Assembly: GCF_937128705.1 (NCBI RefSeq)
Contig: NZ_CAKZMP010000041.1
Span: 1 to 53,000, forward strand
Source of the DNA: an uncultured Kiloniella sp.
GTDB lineage: Bacteria; Pseudomonadota; Alphaproteobacteria; Kiloniellales; Kiloniellaceae
Direction: 5' to 3'
DNA: 53,000 nucleotides
The notes beneath the pieces are model-generated. The model saw only the letters and a list, made by a program, of their open reading frames with translations, was not told where the DNA came from and made no database searches. Positions 8,910-17,947 of this stretch are shown one piece after another. The position numbers were made by a program, and so were the translations under genes. The first letter of the stretch is position 1, and each line of letters opens with the position of its first letter.

Positions 8910-9608
8910 ATGAAATCAATGACATTACTACTCACAGCAACAGCCATTTTTGTTAGCAGTAACTCCTTGTCCTTTGCGGAAACATCCAACAAAGGTGTTC
9001 TCGCCCTGATCAATACAAACGATACCGCTGCCTATGATAGTAAACTGGAACACTTTGAAACCAAGGTTAATACCCAAGGCTGTAATATTTTGCGCGAGGG
9101 TCCGGTACTTGCTGAAGATGGTGATATAGATCTGGATCAGCCCAATCGCTTTATCTACATGGCTTGCACATCTTCATTACTGGGGCGTCCAGATGGCAGA
9201 GCGTTAATATCGGAACTGAACCAAGGTATTGAATATGCTGTTGCCGTAGAAGGGGTATCCATTTTACACGACGATACCTCTTTCAAGAAAACAGCAACGG
9301 CCCGCTCCTATATTCTCAAGGTTAGTCACTACAATAATACGGCACCCACCCAAAGAGATCAGGATTTAACAACCCTGGGGGCGCTTGTTCGCCCAAGGTC
9401 GGACACCTACAAAACAGAAGCCTTTGTCGGGGTCTCACAAGCCTATGGTATGCCCACCCCTGACGAAGCGGTTGTTATCTATTACGACAGTCCAGATGCA
9501 GGAGACCGTTTCCGTAAAAACAACCCGGATATTCTGGAGAAAGTTGTCGATTTCAACGATAAGCATCTCAACGATTTTGTTTACTACGTCGCGCAAAGCA
9601 GACGCTAA
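8910..9608 (+). CDS. secreted protein of unknown function
   Basis: I do not recognise this 232-residue protein. It has a clear signal peptide (hydrophobic TLLLTATAIFV, cleavage likely after SFA). The mature part looks like two alpha/beta halves: ALINTNDTAAYDSKLEHFE and a later FVGVSQAYGMP / VVIYYDSPDAGDRF region. The second resembles a ferredoxin-like DUF1330/EthD-type half, but the match is weak. The ATG at 8910 was preferred over 8898 because GGAG at 8901-8904 sits 5-6 bases before it. It follows the small gene at 8577 by 45 bases and is probably co-transcribed. Confidence 0.65.
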   Translation: MKSMTLLLTATAIFVSSNSLSFAETSNKGVLALINTNDTAAYDSKLEHFETKVNTQGCNILREGPVLAEDGDIDLDQPNRFIYMACTSSLLGRPDGRALISELNQGIEYAVAVEGVSILHDDTSFKKTATARSYILKVSHYNNTAPTQRDQDLTTLGALVRPRSDTYKTEAFVGVSQAYGMPTPDEAVVIYYDSPDAGDRFRKNNPDILEKVVDFNDKHLNDFVYYVAQSRR

Positions 9609-9646
9609 TCGGAAATAGCTATTTTTCTGTTCCTCTAGGCTGTGTC

Positions 9647-10492
9647 TCAGCTCTTTAGCTGCTGCATAGCCCATTGGAACAAAGGGCTTTCTTTTTGTGC
9701 CAATTGAGCAACAACAGAAAGGTGATGACAATTCGCTGCGTTCATACGATCAAGCTGTTTGAGCTTAACTCCCCACACCTTCGCCAGATTATCAGATTGT
9801 TGATGAAAACCACTGCTTTCATCACCGCCAACAACGAGAAGAAAAGGGCAGATATTTTGAGGTTCAACAAACATCGGACTTAACGATTTTGCCTCATCCA
9901 TATCCAATTCCAGTTTGGTATTAATGGATGTTGGAACCAGCTGCGTAAGATCAAAAAGACCGCTAATTGCGATGGCACTGTGTATTGGGTTCACATCAGC
10001 AGGCAGACCGTAGCTTGGCCAGTCTGTGGCTAATAACATGCCAACCAGATGTCCCCCTGCCGAATGCCCACTTATCTGAATTTTGCGCTGATCATAGCCA
10101 TGTTCACCCGCATGATGCCAAAGCCAGACAAAAGCCTGTCTGATTTCTTCGGTAAGTTCTCTCAATGTTACTGCCGGACACAAATCATAACCAAGCATCG
10201 CAACATTCACGCCCGCATCCAGAAAAGCATCGGCCAGAAAACTTGACTGGCTTTTATCCATTGCCTGCCAATAACCACCGTGAATAAAAACGTGCAACGG
10301 CGCATCTTTATTCTCACCCAGATAAAGATCCAGCTTTGCCCGCTCTCCAGTCCCGTAAGGAAGATCCAGTATTCCAGGAACAGTCTGACTGAATCCAGCC
10401 GCACGGCGTTCCCATTCTGCAAAAATATCCATGTGGTCCGGTATCGCCGCACGGACGTTGTAAAGTTTGTCTAACTCAGGATCTATCATCAC
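9647..10492 (-). CDS. alpha/beta hydrolase, arylformamidase-like
   Basis: The 281-residue hydrolase has HGGYWQ at residues 71-76 for the oxyanion hole and the nucleophile Ser144 in SGHSAGGHL. The likely acid is Asp224/Glu225 in VGGDESSGF, and the likely base is His256 or His257 in ANCHHLS. The HGGYW plus GHSAGGHL combination is typical of kynurenine formamidase-like and related small amide or ester hydrolases. It starts 2 bases after the livF stop, so it is translationally coupled to the importer operon. It therefore probably acts on the imported compound or its derivative. True N-formylkynurenine activity cannot be inferred, because no other kynurenine genes are present. Confidence 0.8.
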   Translation of the reverse strand: MMIDPELDKLYNVRAAIPDHMDIFAEWERRAAGFSQTVPGILDLPYGTGERAKLDLYLGENKDAPLHVFIHGGYWQAMDKSQSSFLADAFLDAGVNVAMLGYDLCPAVTLRELTEEIRQAFVWLWHHAGEHGYDQRKIQISGHSAGGHLVGMLLATDWPSYGLPADVNPIHSAIAISGLFDLTQLVPTSINTKLELDMDEAKSLSPMFVEPQNICPFLLVVGGDESSGFHQQSDNLAKVWGVKLKQLDRMNAANCHHLSVVAQLAQKESPLFQWAMQQLKS

Positions 10493-10494
10493 AG

Positions 10495-11205
10495 CTACAC
10501 CCCCAGATAACGATGCTGCATATCTTCATTTGCCAACAAGTCTTCTGAACTTCCTGACCAGACAACTCGGCCCTTTTCCATCACGTAATGTCGATCGGCA
10601 ATCCGGGCCATCGCCTCGGGGTGTTTATCAATCACAAGAATAGCCTGCCCCGATTTCTTGAGATTATGTTCCAGAACATGCCAGATTTCGTCGCGAATAA
10701 TCGGCGCGAGCCCTTCGGTCGCTTCGTCTAGAATCATGAAGCTCGGGTTGGTCATCAAGGCACGACCAATCGCCAACATTTGTTGCTCGCCCCCCGAAAG
10801 TGTCCGGGCGTACTGTTTGGCTCGTTCTCTAAGCCGGGGGAACAGATCCATGACCATATTAACGGACCATGGATCATCAACACCTGCGTGGTTGGCTGCC
10901 GTGGCGATCAGGTTTTCAAGCACAGTCAGATTTGAAAAAACCTGCCGACCTTCGGGAACATAGCCAATACCCAACTGCGCAATATTATGACTTCTGAAGT
11001 CCTGAATAGCGACGCCACCAAAAGTGATCTCGCCCCTTTTCGCAGGTGTAAGCCCCATGATTGAACGAACGGTAGTGGTTTTCCCCATACCATTCCGCCC
11101 CATAAGGGTCACGACCTCTCCGGCCTTTATTTCCAGATCAACGCCAAACAGAACCTGACTGGGGCCATAACTGGTTTCAACGCCTGAAAGCTTCAAGTCC
11201 CCCAT
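10495..11205 (-). CDS. livF: branched-chain amino acid-type ABC transporter ATPase LivF
   Basis: The 236-residue ATPase has Walker A GRNGMGKT (residues 36-43), the signature LSGGEQQ, Walker B FMILDEATEGLAP and the switch His in VIDKHPEA. The short form and the LDEATEGLAP wording are characteristic of LivF. It abuts livG (the livG stop directly precedes its ATG) and is followed 2 bases later by the hydrolase. LivF pairs with LivG on the cytoplasmic face to drive the LivHM permease. Confidence 0.92.
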   Translation of the reverse strand: MGDLKLSGVETSYGPSQVLFGVDLEIKAGEVVTLMGRNGMGKTTTVRSIMGLTPAKRGEITFGGVAIQDFRSHNIAQLGIGYVPEGRQVFSNLTVLENLIATAANHAGVDDPWSVNMVMDLFPRLRERAKQYARTLSGGEQQMLAIGRALMTNPSFMILDEATEGLAPIIRDEIWHVLEHNLKKSGQAILVIDKHPEAMARIADRHYVMEKGRVVWSGSSEDLLANEDMQHRYLGV

Positions 11206-11952
11206 TTAATAGTCCCCCAGATAAGCACGTCGCACTTCGGGATGGTTCTTAATCTCGTCAGGAGCCCCCGTTATCAGAACCTGTCCTTTAACCAAGACGG
11301 TGATCATATCGGCAAGGGCAAAAACAACATCCATGTCATGCTCAACCAACAGCATGGTTACATCGCCCTTTAAAGGGCGTAAAAGTTCCATCATTCGAAG
11401 AGATTCCGACTGTCCCATCCCCGCCATAGGCTCATCCAACAACAACATGGACGGGGCTGTCGCCAAAACCATGGCTAGCTCCAATTGCCTTTGTTGCCCA
11501 TGAGCCAGATCCATAACCGGACTATCGGCAAAATCAGAAAGCCCGACACGTTCCAGTATTTTCCGTGCAGGGATGCGTAAACTGTGATCTTTGCGCGCGT
11601 TATCCCAGAAGCGAAAACTGTGTCCCTGTTGGGACTGTATTGCCATCGCCACGTTATCTTCAGCGGTAAATTCAGGCAGCAAGCTTGTGATTTGATATGA
11701 CCGCTGCAAGCCCGACCTCGCACGTTTATCCACGGGCCAACGGGTTACATCCTGCCCATCAAAACGAACACGCCCTGTATCGGATTGCAGTTCACCGGAC
11801 AGCTGAGCAATAGCCGTGGATTTGCCCGCCCCATTCGGACCAATTAATCCGTGAATAGTGCCACGCTTCACCGAAAAAGTGAGACCGTCACTTGCAGCAA
11901 TAGCCCCAAAACATTTGGTCAGACTTATGACTTCAAGAATAGGATCAGCCAT
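11206..11952 (-). CDS. livG: branched-chain amino acid-type ABC transporter ATPase LivG
   Basis: The 248-residue ATPase has Walker A GPNGAGKST (residues 38-46), a modified signature LAHGQQRQLELAM and Walker B LLLDEPMAGM. The C-terminal tail DEIKNHPEVRRAYLGDY is diagnostic of LivG. It overlaps the end of livM by 8 bases and ends exactly where livF begins, so translation is coupled. It is shorter than many LivG proteins, being compact around the switch region. Substrate specificity lies in the binding protein, not here. Confidence 0.92.
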   Translation of the reverse strand: MADPILEVISLTKCFGAIAASDGLTFSVKRGTIHGLIGPNGAGKSTAIAQLSGELQSDTGRVRFDGQDVTRWPVDKRARSGLQRSYQITSLLPEFTAEDNVAMAIQSQQGHSFRFWDNARKDHSLRIPARKILERVGLSDFADSPVMDLAHGQQRQLELAMVLATAPSMLLLDEPMAGMGQSESLRMMELLRPLKGDVTMLLVEHDMDVVFALADMITVLVKGQVLITGAPDEIKNHPEVRRAYLGDY

Positions 11953-12961
11953 TATCTGCTCCTTTTCCGATCAACAGGCCATAAAGCCCCTTACGAGCGA
12001 AAAGCACAATCAAGACCAGCATCGGCCCCAGAAAAATCATCCAGTGCTCCGTCCACCCCGCCAAAACTTCTTCCATCATCAACAAAGCGGCAGAGCCAAG
12101 AACCGGACCGATGAGCGATCCCATACCGCCGAGAATAACCATAATCATAATTTCACCAGAACCGGTCCAATGCATCAGACCGGGGCCGACAAACTCGGTA
12201 TGGTTCGCCAGTAAAGCGCCTGCAAGCCCGGCGATCATGCCTGACAATACGAATGCAATTAGCTTGTATCGATAAACAGGATATCCCAGCGCCTTCATTC
12301 TAACTTCGTTCTGTCGACAGCCGCGCAGAACCATGCCGAAACGACTTTTGACAATCCGAGAACAACACCACAGACACAGAAGCAAGAGAATCAGGCAGGT
12401 GAAGTAAAAGCTTTTGGCATCATAAAGATCCAACAGGGGAATTTCACTTCTCTCCCAGATATTAAGACCGTCCTCGCCGCCATAGGTAGGAATAGAGATC
12501 ATGAAAAAGTACAACATCTGGGCAAAAGCCAGCGTTATCATAATGAAATAAACGCCTGTTGTTCGCAGGCTTAATGCCCCGATAATTAACGCCAGCAAAC
12601 CACTAAAAATCATTGCAAGCGGCCATTGGATAAAAGCCTGTGTTGTCCCTTGCCATTCCCCGGGCAAAAAGGCCACAGCGGTGCCTTCGTAGCTGTGATG
12701 GGTCAAGATGCCGACGACATACGCCCCCAAACCAAGAAACGCACCGTGTCCAAAACTGACCATCCCACCATACCCAAGGATGAGGTCCAGACTGACAGCC
12801 ACAAGCGCATAAATCAGAATACGGCTAGCGATATCAACCAAAAAAGGCTCATCAAAGAGGTTGGCAAGAAGTGGAACAGTAAAAAGAATCAAAAGCCCAA
12901 CCAGAGAAACAATCTTTGTTCTTAAGCTGGCCTCAGCACCTATAATTTTATTCAGAAACAT
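11945..12961 (-). CDS. livM: branched-chain amino acid-type ABC permease LivM
   Basis: The 338-residue polytopic protein has the LivM signature LDLILGYGGMVSFGHGAFLGLGAY and the cytoplasmic loop RMKALGYPVYRYK that contacts the ATPase. GGMGSLIGPVLGSAAL lies near the C-terminus. The frame opens at 12997, but the ATG at 12961, 8 bases past the livH stop and preceded by an AGCAGG-type site, gives the usual N-terminus. It forms the membrane channel with LivH. Confidence 0.9.
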   Translation of the reverse strand: MFLNKIIGAEASLRTKIVSLVGLLILFTVPLLANLFDEPFLVDIASRILIYALVAVSLDLILGYGGMVSFGHGAFLGLGAYVVGILTHHSYEGTAVAFLPGEWQGTTQAFIQWPLAMIFSGLLALIIGALSLRTTGVYFIMITLAFAQMLYFFMISIPTYGGEDGLNIWERSEIPLLDLYDAKSFYFTCLILLLLCLWCCSRIVKSRFGMVLRGCRQNEVRMKALGYPVYRYKLIAFVLSGMIAGLAGALLANHTEFVGPGLMHWTGSGEIMIMVILGGMGSLIGPVLGSAALLMMEEVLAGWTEHWMIFLGPMLVLIVLFARKGLYGLLIGKGADNG

Positions 12962-12968
12962 ATGCCTG

Positions 12969-13895
12969 CTAGCTCCCGTATGCCTGGAACAAACCACGTG
13001 GTTTCCAGATCAACACCACAGCCATCAGGACATAGATCGCAACAGACGATACGGAAGCAGCAACAGTATCAGCAGATGCAGGATCAAGAAGTTCGCGCAT
13101 GATGGTTGGTAAAAAAGCACGCCCATAGGTATCAACCATCCCCACCAGTAATGCACCAACTAACGCACCACGGACAGAGCCAATCCCTCCAATAATAATA
13201 ACCACAAAGGTAAGGATCAGAATTTTCTCGCCCATCCCGACCTCGACCGCAAGCATCGGCCCAGCCAAGGCCCCGGCAAGACCGGCAAGCATCGCCCCCA
13301 AACCAAAAACAATTGTATAAAGCTGGTCGATGTTCACCCCCAAGGCACCAACCATTTCACGGTGTGTTGCCCCTGCCCGTATTAACATGCCAACACGGGT
13401 ATGAATAATCAGATGCCGTAGTAGTAGTGCAACGACTAGCCCCGCCCCGATAATAAAGAGTCTATAGGATGGATAGGGTGCGCCGGGAATAAATTCCAAT
13501 GTTCCAGAAAGAAGTTCCGGCGTTGACAGAAACAACGCCTGAGGTCCCCAGAGGATTTTAACCAGCTCATTAAAAAACAGGATCATGCCAAAGGTCGCGA
13601 GCACCTGATCAAGATGATCGCGGTTATAAAGTCTGCGCAAGGCAGAGAATTCCAATAGCATGCCAGTCAGTCCCGCCGCCGCCAAAGCAGCAAGAATACC
13701 AAGGGCAAAGCTGTCGCTCGCCTGTGTCACACTGGCAGCAACATAAGCCCCGATCATATAAAGAGACCCGTGAGCAAGATTAATGAGGTGCATAATGCCA
13801 AAAACCAGCGTCAAACCCGCTGCCATCAGGAAAAGCATCACCCCCTGTTGCAGCCCGTTCAGCGACTGTTCCAGAAACAGCTCAATCGTTAACAT
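12969..13895 (-). CDS. livH: branched-chain amino acid-type ABC permease LivH
   Basis: The 308-residue protein starts at the ATG at 13895 (TIELFLEQSLNGLQQGVMLFL), the canonical LivH beginning. The frame is open to 13988, but the extra residues are Cys/Trp-rich and not family-like. HLINLAHGSLYMIGAY, GATHREMVGALGVN and VVIIIGGIGSVRGALVG are the conserved LivH stretches. It follows the binding-protein gene with a 141-base gap containing a hairpin, and precedes livM. Confidence 0.9.
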   Translation of the reverse strand: MLTIELFLEQSLNGLQQGVMLFLMAAGLTLVFGIMHLINLAHGSLYMIGAYVAASVTQASDSFALGILAALAAAGLTGMLLEFSALRRLYNRDHLDQVLATFGMILFFNELVKILWGPQALFLSTPELLSGTLEFIPGAPYPSYRLFIIGAGLVVALLLRHLIIHTRVGMLIRAGATHREMVGALGVNIDQLYTIVFGLGAMLAGLAGALAGPMLAVEVGMGEKILILTFVVIIIGGIGSVRGALVGALLVGMVDTYGRAFLPTIMRELLDPASADTVAASVSSVAIYVLMAVVLIWKPRGLFQAYGS

Positions 13896-13937
13896 GAATA
13901 CATTCCATACACACCAAGTTAGGCCAGACACGCCAGA

Positions 13938-13993
13938 GCCGGTTGCTTTACAATTCCCGGAAAGAAAAACCTTTTCCAAGAGAAGCAACCGGC
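13938..13993 (-). terminator. hairpin between livK and livH, candidate attenuator
   Basis: GCCGGTTGCTT (13938-13948) and AAGCAACCGGC (13983-13993) are a perfect 11-bp inverted repeat. A second small stem, GGCCCT/AGGGCC (13991-14014), lies next to it. The position between the binding protein and permease genes fits partial termination or 3'-end stabilisation that favours binding-protein mRNA. Confidence 0.5.
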
Positions 13994-14036
13994 CCTGTCT
14001 ATCAATTAAGGGCCTATCAAATAAGGCTTACTATAT

Positions 14037-15224
14037 TTAAAGCTTACACTCGGCTGCATAAGCATCCTGATGAGCTGTAAAAACTTTGCTCACAATCTTG
14101 TTCGTTACGGTATCCCCGTCTTTATGAACAATGCGGACATAAATATCCTGAACCGGATGTTGGTTTGATCCAAATTTGAAATCACCCCGCACAGAGTCAA
14201 ACTCAGCTTTTCGAAGTGCATCGCGGAATTTATCGTCATCGGAAAGATCACCGCCAACTGAACGCACGGCAGAATCAATCAAAAGCGCAGCATCATATCC
14301 CTGACTTGCATAAAGGGATGGGTTGCGACCGTAGGTTTCCTTGAAGGCCTTCACAAAAGATGCATTTGCCGGATTATCAATGTCCTTATTCCATTGCGAT
14401 GTGTTGTAAACACCAATTGCTGCATCACCAACGGCTTTCAAAATCCCCTCATCGAAAGAGAACGCCGGACCGAAAAGAGGTGTTTCTCCGCTGAGGCCAG
14501 CTTGGGAATATTGCTTCACAAAATTGATGCCCATCCCGCCCGGTAGGAAGAAATAAACCGCATCCGGTTTCGCCGCGCGCAGGTTCGCCAGCTCCGCAGC
14601 ATAATCGACCTGACCAAGTTTCGTATAAACTTCCCCTGCTACGTCACCTTTGTAGAACCGCTTAAAGCCTGCAATTGCATCTTTACCCGCAGGATAGTTC
14701 GGGGCCATCAGGTAAACGTTTTTCAAGCCTTTATCGGTCACATATTGCCCCGCAGCCTCGTGGAGATTATCGTTTTGCCACGCCACATTGAAATAATTTT
14801 TATCGCATTTTTTACCAGCCAAGGCAGATGGGCCTGCATTCGGGCTGATGTAAAACTTACCTGCTCGGGTCACACTTGGAACAACGGCCATTGCGAGATT
14901 AGACCAGACAATACCCGTCACAATATCAACGTCGTCCTGCTTGATCATGCGGGATGCGATTTGCTTCGCGTTACCAACCTTACGTGCATCGTCCACTTCA
15001 ATTACTTGTGTTTCGACACCGCCAAGCTGACCATCTTTCATTTTCAGGCCAAGCATAAAACCATCGCGAATATCAATGCCAAGACTGGCACCGCCCCCGG
15101 AAAGTGTTGTGATCATCCCAATCTTCAAAGGCTCCGCAGCCTGAACGGCAGAAGATGCAAAACCTGCACTTAGTGCCATCGCACCAGCCATAAACAATGG
15201 TAACAGATGTTTTTTATTTTTCAT
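14037..15224 (-). CDS. ABC transporter substrate-binding protein, Leu/Ile/Val-type
   Basis: The 395-residue periplasmic protein has a signal peptide (LFMAGAMALSAGFASSAVQA) followed by a Peripla_BP_6 domain. PLKIGMITTLSGGGASLG and FMLGLKMKDGQLGG are the start of the first lobe; QGYDAALLIDSAV is in the second. An AAGGGG site precedes the ATG at 15224. It heads the importer operon and sets its specificity. The fold family binds amino acids, amides, urea and aromatic compounds. Coupling to an arylformamidase-like hydrolase rather than to amino-acid genes argues against plain branched-chain amino acids, but this is inference. Confidence 0.9.
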   Translation of the reverse strand: MKNKKHLLPLFMAGAMALSAGFASSAVQAAEPLKIGMITTLSGGGASLGIDIRDGFMLGLKMKDGQLGGVETQVIEVDDARKVGNAKQIASRMIKQDDVDIVTGIVWSNLAMAVVPSVTRAGKFYISPNAGPSALAGKKCDKNYFNVAWQNDNLHEAAGQYVTDKGLKNVYLMAPNYPAGKDAIAGFKRFYKGDVAGEVYTKLGQVDYAAELANLRAAKPDAVYFFLPGGMGINFVKQYSQAGLSGETPLFGPAFSFDEGILKAVGDAAIGVYNTSQWNKDIDNPANASFVKAFKETYGRNPSLYASQGYDAALLIDSAVRSVGGDLSDDDKFRDALRKAEFDSVRGDFKFGSNQHPVQDIYVRIVHKDGDTVTNKIVSKVFTAHQDAYAAECKL

Positions 15225-15705
15225 TTTTCACCCCTTGAAAAACGAGCCAAGAACTTGTCTCGTCATTACGGCCCAAAGCCTATACAGCCCGGAACCTCCC
15301 TATATTATTATGGCGAACACCGTAATCTAAGGGGTCAGAACAGGCAACTTTTTATCACCAAGACCAATAGATACGCAGCTTTACTCCCCAATAAACGCTC
15401 TCGTTCAGGTATTGACCTGTGCCACTTTATTTATAAATGTATAGTTACAACGCATAGGGGCCATGCAAAAGATATCGGTGGATCGGGCTTGACCCAACGA
15501 GAGCCTTCCTATAGTTAAACGTCACTTCGCGAAAAATCGAGGTGTTTCGGCACGTGTTTTTTCGCTCTGATGGGATTGCGTAATAATCCCGCCTAGATCG
15601 ATAGCGCTTATCCTTGTGTTGGACATTGATGTCTCCAAAAGTGCGGCGAAGAGCTAGATTGATCCAGGTATAGCCTTCACCATGCTTTTAAAGGAACTTT
15701 CCTGC
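15225..15705. other. non-coding region between divergent livK and helicase genes
   Basis: I see no supportable gene in these 480 bases. The part near 15225 should carry the promoter of the importer operon on the minus strand. Toward the helicase, TTGACC (15489-15494) and TATAGT (15510-15515) form a possible promoter, although the 15-base spacer is short. That would leave a leader of roughly 180 bases. The leader contains a small stem GGGATT/AATCCC (15572-15590). Long leaders are common for cold-induced helicase genes, but nothing here proves it. Confidence 0.4.
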
Positions 15706-17076
15706 ATGACTCAGTTTTCCGAGCTCAATCTGATTGAGCCGCTTCAACGTGCTATCGACGCACAAGGTTTCACCACGCCGACTGCTATTCAGTCCAAGAC
15801 TATTCCTGCCCTTATGGAAGGCAGAGATGTTATTGGTCTTTCCCAAACAGGTGGTGGTAAAACAGCAGCCTTCGTTCTTCCGCTACTACAGCGCCTGTAC
15901 GAACAAAAAGAGCGCTATGTTGCCAACCATCCCCAGGCTTTAATACTTGCGCCAACACGTGAAATTGCGATGCAAATCGGTCACGTTCTTCGCGATCTGT
16001 CCAAGTTTTTGCCTATCCGTTACACAACGGTCACGGGTGGTGCACCAATGTTCCCACAGTTCCGCGATCTTAATCGCGGCGTAAATATTCTTGTGGCAAC
16101 ACCTGGCCGTTTGATCGACCACGTAAAACGTGGATCTGTTAAGTTCGATCACACAACAACCCTTATTCTTGATGAAGCAGATCGCATGCTCGATCTTGGT
16201 TTCTCGGATGAAGTGATTGAAATCGCAAACAGCCTGCCAAAAGAACACCAGACCGTTCTTTTCTCTGCGACAATGCCAAAGTCTGTTGATCGCCTGATCA
16301 AGCAGCTTTTGACAAATCCTGTTCGTATTGAAACAGCAAAAGAATCAACAACAGCCGCGAACGTTACCCAACGTGCGTTTTATGTTCACGGCGGGCAGAA
16401 ACAAGCGCTTTTGAGCCACATTCTGGACAAAAATCCGGGCGAACGCGTTCTTGTTTTTATGCAGACAAAAGCAGAGTGTGACCGCTGGTCCGACGCCCTT
16501 CGCGAAGATGGCCGTCGTGTGGATGCAATTCACGGTGACAAGCAGCAACGCATTAGAACCAAGGTGATGAATAAATTCCGTCGCGGCGATATTGATGTGC
16601 TTGTTGCAACCGATGTTGCAGCCCGCGGTATCGACGTACAGGGCATTAAGATTGTTGTGAATATCGACCTACCTACTGACCCGGAAAATTATGTGCACCG
16701 TATCGGCCGTACAGGTCGTGCCGAAGCGACTGGTGATGCCTATTCATTTTGCTCACCAAAAGAAATCGGCACTCTGAAACGCATCGAAAAATCTATCCGT
16801 CAAGATATCACCGTTGAAAAGGATCACCCTTTCCACGTTGAAATCAGCATGCGCGATGCAAATTCTCAGCGACCAAATAACCGTCGTGGCAAGAGCTTCG
16901 GCAAACCCGGCGGCAACCGCGGTCGTGGTGGCCCGGGCCGTAGTGGTCCTGGTCGCAATGGTCCAGCACGTGGTCGTACAGGTAACAACGAAGGTGGATT
17001 TGGCGGACGTCAGGCTCAAAATGCCAATGGTGAAAACAGATCCCAAAAAAGATTCACCAAACGTCAGGCCGCATAA
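15706..17076 (+). CDS. DEAD-box RNA helicase, RhlE-like
   Basis: The 456-residue helicase shows all core motifs in order: SQTGGGKT (residues 46-53), PTRE (83-86), ATPGR (131-135), DEAD (156-159), SAT (187-189), ARGIDV and HRIGRTGR. The tail after about residue 395 is rich in Arg, Gly and Asn, as in RhlE-type helicases that bind RNA non-specifically. It probably works in RNA remodelling, ribosome assembly or mRNA decay. The ATG at 15706 with AAGGAA upstream gives the usual MTQFSELNL start. The gene ends at a strong bidirectional terminator. Confidence 0.93.
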   Translation: MTQFSELNLIEPLQRAIDAQGFTTPTAIQSKTIPALMEGRDVIGLSQTGGGKTAAFVLPLLQRLYEQKERYVANHPQALILAPTREIAMQIGHVLRDLSKFLPIRYTTVTGGAPMFPQFRDLNRGVNILVATPGRLIDHVKRGSVKFDHTTTLILDEADRMLDLGFSDEVIEIANSLPKEHQTVLFSATMPKSVDRLIKQLLTNPVRIETAKESTTAANVTQRAFYVHGGQKQALLSHILDKNPGERVLVFMQTKAECDRWSDALREDGRRVDAIHGDKQQRIRTKVMNKFRRGDIDVLVATDVAARGIDVQGIKIVVNIDLPTDPENYVHRIGRTGRAEATGDAYSFCSPKEIGTLKRIEKSIRQDITVEKDHPFHVEISMRDANSQRPNNRRGKSFGKPGGNRGRGGPGRSGPGRNGPARGRTGNNEGGFGGRQAQNANGENRSQKRFTKRQAA

Positions 17077-17100
17077 AGTACCCGGCCAAACGGTACACGA

Positions 17101-17139
17101 ACACAAAAAAGGCTGCTCATCGAGCAGCCTTTTTTGTGT
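17101..17139. terminator. strong bidirectional rho-independent terminator
   Basis: An 18-bp perfect stem (17101-17118 with 17122-17139) surrounds a 3-base loop. The GC core is GGCTGCTC/GAGCAGCC, with six A on the left arm and six T on the right. It serves the helicase gene (+) and the convergent PAS gene (-). Confidence 0.92.
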
Positions 17140-17158
17140 GTAGAAATAACAAAAATAT

Positions 17159-17719
17159 TTACTTCAAGTGAATAAAATCCGTATAGGCCACAACCATATT
17201 AACGGTTTCACCATCATCCGACAGCGGTAACAAAAGAGCATCCCCTTGCCACAAATTCGGGATATCTGACGGGACACCTTCGCGATCATAAACCGGGCAC
17301 TTCTTTTCAGATACAATTCGATAGTTAGTCAAAACTTCTTCAATCGTTGCACCAAAGCTTCCCTTTGCAACAGATTGCCCGGTCGGATCAAATCCGCGTG
17401 CTTCGACCTCTTTGGTGCCAACAAGACGGTATATAAAATCAAGTGGCTGTCGTTTTACGTCCACCAAAATAATGCTCGAAAGAAACGCTTTCATTTCAAT
17501 GGGGTCAAGATCAGCACGCGAAGGCATCACACGCCCTTTGCGCTTTGAATCCCAATACCTATAGAATGCCCGGATAGTTTCCGGACAAGAGTCCAGAAAA
17601 TCCAGTGTTGTTAATCTATCGTATTTCGGTTTCATTCTTTTAACTGGCCCATCAACTGGCACTGCAACTGCAGCTATCCATCCTGTTTCAATTCTATGCC
17701 CTGTTACATTATTGTTCAT
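17159..17719 (-). CDS. small PAS-domain protein (PAS_5-like)
   Basis: The 186-residue protein consists mostly of one PAS-like domain of the kind found as a stand-alone protein in Rhodospirillales-type bacteria. The signature parts are FYRYWDSKRKGR and MPSRADLDPIEMKAFLSSIILVDV near the N-terminus. FIYRLVGTKEVEARGFDPTG and the closing VNMVVAYTDF strand follow. There is no effector domain, so it may sense a ligand and act through a partner. The start could instead be the Met at residue 29 (position 17635). Neighbours give no functional hint. Confidence 0.75.
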   Translation of the reverse strand: MNNNVTGHRIETGWIAAVAVPVDGPVKRMKPKYDRLTTLDFLDSCPETIRAFYRYWDSKRKGRVMPSRADLDPIEMKAFLSSIILVDVKRQPLDFIYRLVGTKEVEARGFDPTGQSVAKGSFGATIEEVLTNYRIVSEKKCPVYDREGVPSDIPNLWQGDALLLPLSDDGETVNMVVAYTDFIHLK

Positions 17720-17947
17720 GCAACCAAACCATTATCTTTACTGAACGAGAGCAGGTAAAAATTTCAACCAGTTAACCTGCGTATCGTAATTTTATACTTA
17801 CATATAGATTTCATAGCTATTCGCAATAGTACCTAGAGAATAATTTCCCAATTTTCCAAGAAGCCCTCTCCAAAAGATAAGATATTGAAATAACAAGTAT
17901 ATGACGGTAAAAAATTGTAATCACTCACGATTAGGGTAGCGCAAAAC

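Noticed and set aside
11851-12214. Two overlapping open frames of 87 and 118 residues on the plus strand
   Set aside because: They are opposite livG/livM, which are certain genes; composition is low-complexity and basic.
15207-15518. 103-residue open frame in the helicase-livK gap
   Set aside because: It starts inside the livK leader, shows no recognisable motif or ribosome site, and the region is better explained as divergent promoters and leader.
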